From positions 2,116,501-2,180,500 of the forward strand of contig NZ_LWID01000001.1 of assembly GCF_029783845.1 (NCBI RefSeq): DNA of 64,000 bases. Direction: 5' to 3'. Positions within the stretch are counted from its first letter, which is position 1, and each line of letters begins with the position of its first letter. This document shows, piece after piece, positions 33,288 to 41,738 of this stretch. Below the pieces are notes generated by a model. The model did no database searches. It was not told the DNA's origin and was given only the letters and a program-made list of their open reading frames with translations. Source of the stretch: Volucribacter amazonae. Lineage in GTDB: Bacteria > Pseudomonadota > Gammaproteobacteria > Enterobacterales > Pasteurellaceae. The position numbers and the translations under genes were made by a program.

Positions 33288-34115
33288 ATGAATAAATCCG
33301 TATCTATTGTTGGCTTAGGTTGGTTAGGTTTACCTTTAGCGAAACATTTACAACAGCTAGGTTGGCAAGTGAAAGGAAGTAAACGTACCCATGAAGGCGT
33401 AGAAGCAATGCGATTGTTACGCTTAGAAACTTATCATTTAGAGCTTATGCCAGAGATTAATGCAGCCCCTGATGATCTAACTCAGTTATTTTCGGTTAAT
33501 GCCCTAGTGATTAATATTCCGCCAAGTCAATATTTTTTTGATATTCAACAATATGTTATTGGTGTAGAAAATGTAATCCAAGAGGCAGTGTTATGTGGCG
33601 TACAACATATTATCTTTATCAGTTCCACATCTGTTTTTTCCAATATAAGTGGACAATTTGATGAAAGCATTGTGCCTATTCCCCATTCTGATATAAGTAA
33701 AGGCTTACTTGAGATAGAACAACGCTTGCTTAGTTTTAACAATATTGATATAGATATTATTCGCTTGGCGGGATTAGTGGGGACAGATCGTCACCCTGTG
33801 TACAGCTTAGGCCAACGAGAACATATTAAGCAAGGTAACCAACCTGTTAATTTAGTGCATTTAGATGATTGTGCCAGAGCCATTCAATTATTATTAGAAA
33901 CCCCAAGCTATCAACGTTTATATCATTTGGTTGCCCCTATCCACCCAACAAAACAAGCTTATTATCAATATGCGGCACAAAAATTTGGCGTAAACTTACC
34001 GCACTTTGTTTGTTCAGAACAAGATCCACAACGTATCATTGTTGGCGAGAAAATTTGCCAAGAATTAGGCTTTGTTTATCAATATCCTGATCCTTATCTT
34101 ATGATCAGTTGTTAG
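33288..34115 (+). CDS. YeeZ-like NAD(P)-binding epimerase/dehydratase family protein
   Basis: A 275-residue Rossmann protein starting MNKSVSIVGLGWLGLPLAKH (GxGxxG). It matches E. coli YeeZ through the IRLAGLVG motif near residue 163, VNLVHLDDCARAI and the C-terminal ELGFVYQYPDPYLM. The usual catalytic YxxxK of extended SDRs is not obvious (HSDISKG stands there), as also in YeeZ. The function is unknown. AGGGAGA precedes the ATG. Confidence 0.75.
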   Translation: MNKSVSIVGLGWLGLPLAKHLQQLGWQVKGSKRTHEGVEAMRLLRLETYHLELMPEINAAPDDLTQLFSVNALVINIPPSQYFFDIQQYVIGVENVIQEAVLCGVQHIIFISSTSVFSNISGQFDESIVPIPHSDISKGLLEIEQRLLSFNNIDIDIIRLAGLVGTDRHPVYSLGQREHIKQGNQPVNLVHLDDCARAIQLLLETPSYQRLYHLVAPIHPTKQAYYQYAAQKFGVNLPHFVCSEQDPQRIIVGEKICQELGFVYQYPDPYLMISC

Positions 34116-34298
34116 TAATAAGATTCATTTCACTGCTTAATTAAGCGATTTTCAACCTTTCTTTTGTATAAAAAGTAAACTAACTGGCGATATTTGTATT
34201 TTTTACTATAATAGCTCGCCATTGTTATATATAATTCGCACAAGTGTTATGGAATTATCATTTTTTGTAAAATTAAACGTTAAACTTAGGAAAGCAAT

Positions 34299-35627
34299 AT
34301 GAAAAATATCGTTGTTGTTGGTGGAGGAGCAGGCGGTTTAGAGCTTGTTACCTTTTTAGGTGATAAACTTGGTGCAAAATCTCGTGCCAAAGTTACCTTA
34401 ATTGATAAAAATTCTACCCATCTTTGGAAACCCTTGCTACATGAAGTGGCATCTGGTTCACTTGATGAAGGCGTTGATGCTTTAAGCTATCGTGCCCATG
34501 CCAAAAATCATAATTTTAGTTTTGAACAAGGTTCAATCATTAGTATTAATCGTGAGCAAAAATATGTTGAGCTTGCTCCTGTATATGGTATGGACGGCGA
34601 TATGATTGTGATTGCCCGCCGTATTCCTTATGATTATTTGGTGTTAGCCATTGGTAGTAAATCCAATGATTTTAATACCAAAGGTGTTGAGGAACATTGT
34701 ATTTTCCTTGATGGACAAGAACAGGCTTTACGCTTTCAACACAAAATGCTCGAGCTATTCTTAAAATTCTCCGAAAATCGTGCTTTAGATGATATTGGCG
34801 AAAGTGAAAGTAAACAACGTTTAGTGGAAGAGGGCAAAGTGAATATCGCCATTGTGGGTGGTGGTGCCACAGGCGTAGAGCTTTGTGCAGAACTTTATCA
34901 TGCAGCACAAGATTTGTCGTCTTATGGTTATGGTAAAATTAATAGTGATTGTTTACAGGTTACCCTAATTGAGGCAGGAAGTCGTTTATTACCTGCTTTG
35001 CCTGAACGTATTTCTCAATCAGTCTTAAAGCAATTAGAGGGATTAGGAACAGTTGTCAAATTAAATACAATGATTACCGAAGCCAGTGCAAATCAACTTA
35101 CCACACGTGATGGCGAAGAGATCAAAGCGGATTTAATTGTTTGGGCGGCAGGGGTAAAAGTCTCTTCTGTTTCACAACAATTTGATGGCTTAGAACTTAA
35201 TCGTATCAATCAAATTCACGTTAAAGACACCTTACAAACTACCGTTGATGACAGTATTTTTGCCATTGGCGATTGTGCTTTCTTGGTACAAGCTAATGGT
35301 AAACCTGTGCCACCAAGAGCCCAAGCCGCTCACCAAATGGCGAAACGCTGTTATAAAAATATTGTGGCATTATTTGATAACAAGAGTTTAAAACCCTTTG
35401 TTTACAATGATAAAGGTTCTTTGGTGTCCCTATCTAAGTTTACTGCTTTAGGGAATATTGGTAAGGAAGATAAATCAATGGTGATTGAGGGCAAATTGGC
35501 TCGTATTGCTTATGTTTCCCTTTATCGTATGCATCACCATGCTTTACATGGCTGTTTAAAAACAGGCGTGATGATTTTAATTCGCCGTATTAACCGTTTT
35601 ATTAAACCAGCCTTAAAGTTACATTAA
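34299..35627 (+). CDS. ndh: Type II NADH:quinone oxidoreductase
   Basis: A 442-residue single-subunit, non-proton-pumping NADH dehydrogenase. FAD-binding VVGGGAGGLELVTFLG is at the N-terminus, NADH-binding AIVGGGATGVELCAEL near residue 185 and the second FAD motif IFAIGDCAF near residue 325. The C-terminal amphipathic region (MILIRRINRFIKPALKLH) is the membrane anchor. It feeds electrons to quinones. It is monocistronic and followed by an uptake-sequence terminator. AGGAAAGCAAT is the ribosome site. Confidence 0.95.
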   Translation: MKNIVVVGGGAGGLELVTFLGDKLGAKSRAKVTLIDKNSTHLWKPLLHEVASGSLDEGVDALSYRAHAKNHNFSFEQGSIISINREQKYVELAPVYGMDGDMIVIARRIPYDYLVLAIGSKSNDFNTKGVEEHCIFLDGQEQALRFQHKMLELFLKFSENRALDDIGESESKQRLVEEGKVNIAIVGGGATGVELCAELYHAAQDLSSYGYGKINSDCLQVTLIEAGSRLLPALPERISQSVLKQLEGLGTVVKLNTMITEASANQLTTRDGEEIKADLIVWAAGVKVSSVSQQFDGLELNRINQIHVKDTLQTTVDDSIFAIGDCAFLVQANGKPVPPRAQAAHQMAKRCYKNIVALFDNKSLKPFVYNDKGSLVSLSKFTALGNIGKEDKSMVIEGKLARIAYVSLYRMHHHALHGCLKTGVMILIRRINRFIKPALKLH

Positions 35628-35640
35628 TCTCTAATCCTTA

Positions 35641-35669
35641 AAAGTGCGGTGGACTTTACCGCACTTTTC
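35641..35669. terminator. Inverted uptake-sequence terminator after ndh
   Basis: AAAAGTGCGGT (35641-35651) pairs with ACCGCACTTTT (35659-35669). The perfect 11-bp stem contains two uptake cores in opposite orientation. Confidence 0.85.
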
Positions 35670-35688
35670 ATTGATAATAAAAACTCTA

Positions 35689-35714
35689 TGCTTAATCATA
35701 AGCAAACGATTGCT
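35689..35714 (+). promoter_or_regulatory. Overlapping small inverted repeats in the argG leader
   Basis: TGCTTA-ATCA-TAAGCA (35689-35704) and AGCAA-ACGA-TTGCT (35701-35714) share AGCA, so only one can form at a time. They lie 38-63 bases upstream of the argG start. This could be an operator or a small RNA switch; I recognise no ArgR box. Confidence 0.3.
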
Positions 35715-35751
35715 TTATGTATTCTTTGATCACTTAATAATAGGAATGAGT

Positions 35752-37086
35752 ATGTCAAACACAATTTTACAACATCTGCCGAAAGGACAAAAAGTGGGTA
35801 TTGCTTTTTCTGGAGGTTTAGATACCAGTGCTGCCTTGTTATGGATGAAACAAAAAGGAGCATTACCTTATGCTTATACCGCAAATTTAGGGCAACCTGA
35901 TGAAGAAGATTACAATGCCATTCCACGTAAAGCTATGGAATATGGGGCTGAGAATGCACGTTTAATTGATTGTCGTGCACAACTTGCTCATGAAGGGATT
36001 GCCGCTATTCAATGTGGGGCATTTCATATTTCCACCGGGGGAGCAACTTATTTTAATACCACACCATTAGGGCGTGCGGTAACAGGCACAATGCTTGTTG
36101 CGGCGATGAAAGAAGATGACGTACATATTTGGGGCGATGGCTCAACCTTTAAAGGCAATGATATTGAACGTTTTTATCGCTATGGTTTATTAACCAATCC
36201 AGCATTAAAAATTTATAAGCCTTGGCTTGATCAGCAATTTATTGATGAATTAGGCGGACGCTTTGAAATGTCGCAATTTTTAATTGCGAATGGCTTTGAT
36301 TATAAAATGTCAGTGGAAAAAGCCTATTCTACTGATTCTAATATGCTTGGTGCGACTCACGAAGCGAAAGATTTGGAAGAGTTAAGCACTGGCATCAAAA
36401 TTGTTAAGCCAATTATGGGCGTGGCATTCTGGGACGAAAATGTACAAATTCAAGCGGAAACCGTTACAGTTCGCTTTGAAGAGGGTGTACCAGTGGCATT
36501 AAATGGCAAAACCTTTAGTGATCAAGTGGCATTATTTTTAGAGGCGAATCGGATTGGTGGTCGTCATGGGTTGGGTATGTCTGACCAAATTGAAAACCGT
36601 ATTATTGAGGCAAAATCACGCGGTATTTATGAAGCACCCGGTATGGCATTATTGCATATCGCCTATGAACGTTTAATAACAGGTATTCATAATGAAGACA
36701 CCATTGAACAATACCGCATTAACGGCTTACGTTTAGGGCGTTTATTGTATCAAGGACGTTGGTTTGATCCGCAAGCATTAATGTTGCGTGAATCTACTCA
36801 ACGTTGGGTGGCTAAGGCGATTACTGGCGAAGTAACCTTAGAGTTACGTCGTGGTAATGATTATTCTATTTTAAATACCGAATCCCCTAACCTCACTTAT
36901 GCCTCAGAGCGTTTAAGTATGGAAAAAGTGGAAGATGCCCCATTTGATCCGATTGATCGTATTGGACAATTAACAATGCGTAATTTAGATATTGTGGATA
37001 CGCGTGGTAAATTAGGCATTTATTCACAAGTGGGATTATTAACCAGTGATAAAGATAGCATCTTGCCAAAATTAGAAAGTAAATAA
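35752..37086 (+). CDS. argG: Argininosuccinate synthase
   Basis: A 444-residue enzyme of the long E. coli type. The N-terminal ATP loop VGIAFSGGLDTSAALLWM is at residues 14-31; STGGATYFNTTPLGRAVTG and WGDGSTFKGNDIERF are substrate-binding blocks. It joins citrulline and aspartate with ATP in arginine synthesis. The start MSNTILQHL at 35752 has AGGA at the right distance; the ATG six bases earlier is too close to it, and the longer upstream frame has no support. An uptake-sequence terminator follows. Confidence 0.95.
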   Translation: MSNTILQHLPKGQKVGIAFSGGLDTSAALLWMKQKGALPYAYTANLGQPDEEDYNAIPRKAMEYGAENARLIDCRAQLAHEGIAAIQCGAFHISTGGATYFNTTPLGRAVTGTMLVAAMKEDDVHIWGDGSTFKGNDIERFYRYGLLTNPALKIYKPWLDQQFIDELGGRFEMSQFLIANGFDYKMSVEKAYSTDSNMLGATHEAKDLEELSTGIKIVKPIMGVAFWDENVQIQAETVTVRFEEGVPVALNGKTFSDQVALFLEANRIGGRHGLGMSDQIENRIIEAKSRGIYEAPGMALLHIAYERLITGIHNEDTIEQYRINGLRLGRLLYQGRWFDPQALMLRESTQRWVAKAITGEVTLELRRGNDYSILNTESPNLTYASERLSMEKVEDAPFDPIDRIGQLTMRNLDIVDTRGKLGIYSQVGLLTSDKDSILPKLESK

Positions 37087-37104
37087 AAAATTATTTTAAA
37101 ATAG

Positions 37105-37142
37105 ACCGCACTTATACTCGCTTTAGTAAAGTGCGGTTTGTT
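37105..37142. terminator. Inverted uptake-sequence terminator after argG
   Basis: ACCGCACTT (37105-37113) and AAGTGCGGT (37129-37137) face each other, followed by TTGTTTT. Confidence 0.75.
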
Positions 37143-37181
37143 TTAGCAAAATTTTTAACTTTATTAATAATAGGAGTGAAA

Positions 37182-38333
37182 ATGACAACCTTATTTGAAC
37201 AGGCAAAACCTCGAACCAAAGCCCCTTACCGTTTTGACATTGTCGGCAGTTTTTTGCGACCAGAAGCGATTAAACTGGCTCGCCAACAATGTGCTTGTGG
37301 GGATATATCTTGTGCAGAACTAACGGAAATTGAAGATAAAGAAATTGCCAAACTCGTTGATAAACAAAAGCAAGTGGGATTACATGCCGTTACCGATGGC
37401 GAATTTCGTCGCACCTTTTGGCATATGGATTTCCTCGCGGCATTAAGTGGTGTGGAAGAAGTTGAGGCGGAAAAATTTTCGGTACAATTTAAACATCATA
37501 GTGTTAGACCTAAAACCCTAAAAATTGTGGATAAAGTGGCTTTTCCTGATAATCATCCATTTTTATCCCATTACCGTTCATTACAACAAATCGCAGGGGA
37601 CTATCCCGTTAAATTTACCATTCCTTCCCCTTCTATGTTGCATCTTATTTGTACGATAAGAGAAACGGATTATCAACCCATTGCACGCTATGCGGACAAT
37701 AATCAACAGTTATTAGCGGATATTGCTGAAAGCTACAAAGTGGCTATTCAAAAGTTTTATGACCTAGGTTGTCGCAATTTACAGCTTGATGATACCAGCT
37801 GGGGCGAATTGTGTTCTGAAGAGAAAAGAGCCGCTTATCAGCAACGAGGTATTGATTTAGACCAATTAGCTAAGGACTATGTGACAATGGTTAATCAAGC
37901 CATTGCGGATCGCCCAGCAGATATGGCGATTACTATGCATATTTGCCGTGGTAATTTCCGTTCCACTTGGTTTTCTTCGGGGGGTTATGAACCAGTGGCA
38001 GAACAATTATTTGGGCATTGTCATGTTGACGGCTTTTTCTTAGAGTACGACAGTGACCGTTCTGGTGACTTCAAACCTCTACGCTTTATTAAAAATCAAC
38101 AAGTGGTATTAGGCTTGGTTACCTCAAAAAGCGGTGAATTAGAAGATAAAGCAGAAATCATTAAGCGTATCAAAGAGGCGGCACAATATGTGGATATTAA
38201 TCAGCTTTGTTTAAGTCCACAATGTGGTTTTGCCTCCACCGAAGAAGGCAATATCCTAACGGAACAGCAACAATGGGATAAATTAAACTTTATTCGGGAA
38301 ATCGCCGAAGAAGTTTGGGGAAAAAACGCATAG
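37182..38333 (+). CDS. MetE-like (cobalamin-independent methionine synthase II family) protein
   Basis: A 383-residue protein resembling the C-terminal catalytic barrel of MetE and Bacillus YxjG/YxjH. It begins with FDIVGSFLRPEAIK; zinc-ligand candidates are His in ITMHICRGN near residue 244 and Cys in LCLSPQCGFAS near residue 345; QLDDTSW carries the conserved Asp. Such proteins are thought to methylate homocysteine from an unidentified donor or to salvage sulfur compounds. The start at 37182 follows AGGAG. It is a single-gene unit between two terminators. Confidence 0.85.
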   Translation: MTTLFEQAKPRTKAPYRFDIVGSFLRPEAIKLARQQCACGDISCAELTEIEDKEIAKLVDKQKQVGLHAVTDGEFRRTFWHMDFLAALSGVEEVEAEKFSVQFKHHSVRPKTLKIVDKVAFPDNHPFLSHYRSLQQIAGDYPVKFTIPSPSMLHLICTIRETDYQPIARYADNNQQLLADIAESYKVAIQKFYDLGCRNLQLDDTSWGELCSEEKRAAYQQRGIDLDQLAKDYVTMVNQAIADRPADMAITMHICRGNFRSTWFSSGGYEPVAEQLFGHCHVDGFFLEYDSDRSGDFKPLRFIKNQQVVLGLVTSKSGELEDKAEIIKRIKEAAQYVDINQLCLSPQCGFASTEEGNILTEQQQWDKLNFIREIAEEVWGKNA

Positions 38334-38347
38334 TACAAGTCGTAAGA

Positions 38348-38377
38348 AAAAACGTGGTTTTAATGCCACGTTTTTTT
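38348..38377 (+). terminator. Terminator after the MetE-like gene
   Basis: AACGTGG (38351-38357) pairs with CCACGTT (38366-38372), preceded by an A-run and followed by seven T. Confidence 0.88.
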
Positions 38378-38399
38378 CGTTAATTAAAATAAGAATGAT

Positions 38400-38765
38400 A
38401 CACCAGCATATCCGCCAAGTTACCCGAACAAAGTAGTATAGCACGTATATATCTTCTTAATATTTGCCCAAGTGCGTTTAATGGGATGAAGTTCTGGCGA
38501 ATAAGGTGCCAGCAGTAAAATATGATGTTCCCGCTTAATTCGCCATTACTTGCAAAATACCCATTCTATGAAAACATGCATTATCCAAAATAATGACCGA
38601 TTTCTGTGTGAATGAGGGGAGTAAAGTATGCTCAAACCAGGCTTCAAAAAAACTACTGGTCATAGTGTTTTGATACACCATAGGGGCAACTAATATTATT
38701 TGTACTTCGTGGACTTTTTTACGTGTTATCGTAGATCTATTGAGAATGCCATTTTTTGCCTGATA
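38400..38765 (-). pseudogene. IS630-family transposase remnant
   Basis: On the minus strand the translation gives KKVHEVQIILVAPMVYQNTM, SFFEAWFEHTLLPSF, SVIILDNACFHRM, then a frameshift, then HHILLLAPYSPELHPIKRTW. These are the DDE-domain blocks of IS630-type transposases (DNA-x-FHR and PYSPELNPIE). Both ends are missing and the frame is broken, so it is dead. Confidence 0.8.
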
Positions 38766-38794
38766 AAATTAGTTATCATAATATTTTATTTTGA

Positions 38795-38988
38795 ATTGCT
38801 ATAAAATATTGAAAAAAAACAACAAATCAGTTAGAAAGTTTATTTAGTGAACTTAAGAGAAAATTAATTAATCATAATGGATTAAGCAGAAAATGTAAGA
38901 TATATGTTTATAAAGGATTTTTTTGAATAAAAAGAGCCAGTAGAGTGATATAAAAATAATTAGATCCCACACTTTTGTCCATTACACC
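38795..38988 (+). mobile_element. 3' end remnant of IS element C (same family as A and B)
   Basis: The frame KTTNQLESLFSELKRKLINH, NGLSRKCKIYVYKGFF matches the C-terminal blocks of relics A and B. The right end TTTTGTCCATTACACC (to 38988) matches their terminus. The 5' part is gone, abutting the IS630 remnant. The mrcB stop codon is 13 bases further on. Confidence 0.75.
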
Positions 38989-39000
38989 GTCTTTTTTATC

Positions 39001-41376
39001 TTAGTTAGCCGGCATTGCTTCTTCCACTGGAGCGACATTAGGCTTTTCCTTTAAAACGTCCCATAGGCTTGGTGTTGAGTCATTATTGTTTGGCATTGTA
39101 TTGGAATTGACGGTTTGCGGTTGGCAAAAACGTTGGTTGGGTTTTGCCCAAACGGGAATGGTGCGTGAGCTGTTGCAATCCCAGCCACCATAACTATTAA
39201 TACCTACCCATTGGATTTCCGCAGGCGTTGTTAATTTGAGTGGTTTAATGTTAGCTTGTTGCAGATAATGCTGATAAATTTGTAATGCCCCACTTGCCCC
39301 TGTGAGTTTAGTTTCACCATTATCATCTCTTCCAAGCCAAACAGTGGCAACATCTTTACCATCAATACCGACAAACCAAGTATCTCGTGCATCATTGGTA
39401 GTACCCGTTTTACCCGCTAGGTGTAAATGGGCAAACTCTCGTTGTAGGCTACGTCCAGTTCCTCTTTCTACGGTTTGTTGCATGGTATATAAGGTTTGAA
39501 AGGCGGCTTGTTGTGGCACCACTTGCTCACCAGTTTGGTTAGGTTGGTAAATAATTTTCCCCTGCCGATTTACTACGACATCAACAGTCGTTAGGTTGAT
39601 TTTATAGCCTTCATTGGCAATCACTTGGTAAAGTTTAGTTACATCATAAGGCGAAATGGCATAAGATCCAAGCAACATTGCAGGAACATGAGGAATAGCG
39701 ATTTTATCCCAGCCCATCTTTTTTTGGGTAGCAATCACTTCCGATAAACCAACTTGCATACCGATATTTACAGTGGGGATATTAAGGGAACGCACTAGAG
39801 CGTCCATTAACATCACAGAGCCACTGTATTTACGATCATAATTTCGTGGTTGCCAAGGTGGGCTACCTTTGGTTCTGATCGTGATTGGTTGATTTTGAAT
39901 TGGGGTATTCAGCCTGAATTGCTCTGGTTTAGACAAAGCAGTTAAATAAATAGCAGGTTTGACTAACGAACCAATTTGACGTTGTGCATTGACCGCTCGG
40001 TTAAACCCAGCATATTGAGTTTGTACACCGCCCACTAAGGCTTTTATTTCGCCAGTATGATAATTGGCAACAACAAAAGCAGATTGTAGATAAGGGTTTT
40101 TCGTTTTCTCTTGTAAGGCTTTCACACCCTGAATAACAGCTTGTTCTGCATAGCGTTGCTGATTGACATCAAGTGTGGTAAAAATTCTTGCACCAAGTAG
40201 CGTGCCTGCTTTATATTCGGCAAGATTTTCCCTTAATTCTTTTTGTAAGGTTTGGATAAAAGCGGGATAATTCCGTGTAATTTGCCCTCTCGCTTGTACA
40301 CCGAGTGGGCGTTTAATAAGGATCTCGTAAAGTTCTTGCCCGATGACTTTGTGATCGACCAATAATTTCAATACCACATTACGCCGTTCCATAGCATTAT
40401 TCGGATTACGCCAAGGATTATACAATGACGGTCCTTTTACCATACCCACTAATAGAGCAATTTGATCTAAACTGATTTCACGAATTGGGCGACCAAAATA
40501 GAATTGGCTTGCTAATTCAAAACCATGGATTTGAATATCGCCACTTTGTCCCAAATAAATTTCATTGAGATAGGTTTCTAATATGCGATTTTTATCATAA
40601 CGCCAATCTAAAATCACTGCCATTAATGCTTCATTGGCTTTACGAATAAGATTGCGATCATTGCTCAAGAACAGATTTTTCACTAATTGCTGAGTGATAG
40701 TGCTACCACCTTGTACAGTATAACCTGCTTTTAAATTGGTTAGCATTGCCCTTGTGATCCCAATAAGACTAATCCCAGAATGTTCATAAAAACGGCGATC
40801 TTCAGTGAGTAATAGGGTATCAATCAGTAAACGAGGATAGTTTTGCAATGCAATCGCTAAGCGTTCTTCATTTTCGGATTGTAACATTGCAATTAATTTA
40901 GGGGCTAAGCGAAAAGACTCAATGGCTCGCTGATTAACCAGATCTTCAATCACTTGCAATTTATCTTGCTGGAAGCGTAAACGAAAAACCCGTTGTGCCT
41001 CAGCCTGATCAGGAAAAGGAAAAGCGCGGCGGATTAAAACTAAGCTATTTTGTTCAATTTTAAAATCACCGGGGGCGGCAAGCATAGTGGTTTGCCGATA
41101 GCCATTATCTAATAATAATTGTTTGATTTCGTCCATAGATTGCTGATTTTCGGTACGAATACTTTCAATACGGCTATAAACTTCCGCTGGCAAATGCCAA
41201 ATTTGCCCGTCCATTTTGTTGCGGATTTTACTGTCAAGATAGAGCATATAAAAAGCCACTAAGCAGAACATGGTAAAAATACATTTACATAAAAATATTT
41301 TCCAGTTTGCTCTAAACGAGGCTGTTTTTTTCTTCTTTTTTTTATGTTGCACTGAATTGGCTGGTTCTGTGGACAT
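39001..41376 (-). CDS. mrcB: Penicillin-binding protein 1B (bifunctional transglycosylase/transpeptidase)
   Basis: A 791-residue class A PBP. A short basic tail, then one membrane helix (residues 28-47), the UB2H-like region, glycosyltransferase motifs EDRRFYEHSG and GGSTITQQLVKN (near residues 190 and 230), and the transpeptidase with SLVKP (catalytic Ser), SLNIPT and KTGTTNDARDTW. It polymerises and cross-links peptidoglycan with LpoB-type activation in relatives. The C-terminal tail is Asn/Pro-rich. An IS remnant lies right after its stop codon, so it may have lost its own terminator. Confidence 0.95.
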   Translation of the reverse strand: MSTEPANSVQHKKKKKKTASFRANWKIFLCKCIFTMFCLVAFYMLYLDSKIRNKMDGQIWHLPAEVYSRIESIRTENQQSMDEIKQLLLDNGYRQTTMLAAPGDFKIEQNSLVLIRRAFPFPDQAEAQRVFRLRFQQDKLQVIEDLVNQRAIESFRLAPKLIAMLQSENEERLAIALQNYPRLLIDTLLLTEDRRFYEHSGISLIGITRAMLTNLKAGYTVQGGSTITQQLVKNLFLSNDRNLIRKANEALMAVILDWRYDKNRILETYLNEIYLGQSGDIQIHGFELASQFYFGRPIREISLDQIALLVGMVKGPSLYNPWRNPNNAMERRNVVLKLLVDHKVIGQELYEILIKRPLGVQARGQITRNYPAFIQTLQKELRENLAEYKAGTLLGARIFTTLDVNQQRYAEQAVIQGVKALQEKTKNPYLQSAFVVANYHTGEIKALVGGVQTQYAGFNRAVNAQRQIGSLVKPAIYLTALSKPEQFRLNTPIQNQPITIRTKGSPPWQPRNYDRKYSGSVMLMDALVRSLNIPTVNIGMQVGLSEVIATQKKMGWDKIAIPHVPAMLLGSYAISPYDVTKLYQVIANEGYKINLTTVDVVVNRQGKIIYQPNQTGEQVVPQQAAFQTLYTMQQTVERGTGRSLQREFAHLHLAGKTGTTNDARDTWFVGIDGKDVATVWLGRDDNGETKLTGASGALQIYQHYLQQANIKPLKLTTPAEIQWVGINSYGGWDCNSSRTIPVWAKPNQRFCQPQTVNSNTMPNNNDSTPSLWDVLKEKPNVAPVEEAMPAN

Positions 41377-41474
41377 TCTTCTGTTTATCTAGCTAATCTA
41401 TCAAGAATTTGCGATTTTAGCATAGGGATAGATTTTTGGCTATGAATGTGGGAGATTGATGCTTTTTTAAATTA

Positions 41475-41580
41475 TATAGTCGTTCCACTTTAAAATGATA
41501 CAGCGTTGGTACGCCTCGCCGTACTATTTGTACTGTCTTCGGCGTACCGCCTTATCTCATTTTAAATTGAAACGGCTATA
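41475..41580. repeat. Correia-like hairpin repeat, full-length copy 12 (106 bp)
   Basis: Begins TATAGTCGTTCC, ends GAAACGGCTATA. The core at 41519-41538, CCGTACTATTTGTACTGTCT, is as I remember the published Neisseria Correia element. It lies upstream of mrcB. Confidence 0.9.
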
Positions 41581-41583
41581 AGA

Positions 41584-41620
41584 GATAAAAAAAACCGATA
41601 TTCAATAAATTGAATATCGG
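41584..41620 (-). terminator. Terminator of the xseB-ispA-dxs unit (minus strand)
   Basis: CCGATATTCAA (41595-41605) pairs with TTGAATATCGG (41610-41620), an 11-bp perfect stem. On the minus strand it is followed by a run of about nine T. It lies 119 bases beyond the dxs stop codon. Confidence 0.85.
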
Positions 41621-41738
41621 CGAGGTCTTAATAAATAAGATAAAAAAGACATCTGCAATATGCAGTACACTAGCATTATCTCAGACTCTTTTACGCTAAA
41701 ATAGTTCAATAAAAATCAAATTTTTTCATTTTTTTTAT
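41621..41738 (-). other. Dxs 3' untranslated stretch; possible small RNA
   Basis: 118 bases on the minus strand between the dxs stop codon and its terminator, with an inner hairpin CTGCA-TAT-TGCAG (near 41659). It has no open frame. It may be an ordinary 3' UTR or a 3'-derived small RNA ending at the terminator. Confidence 0.3.

Noticed and set aside
35644..35751. Extended N-terminus of ArgG from 35644
   Set aside because: The added residues run through the uptake-sequence terminator and have no ribosome site; the start at 35752 matches the family.
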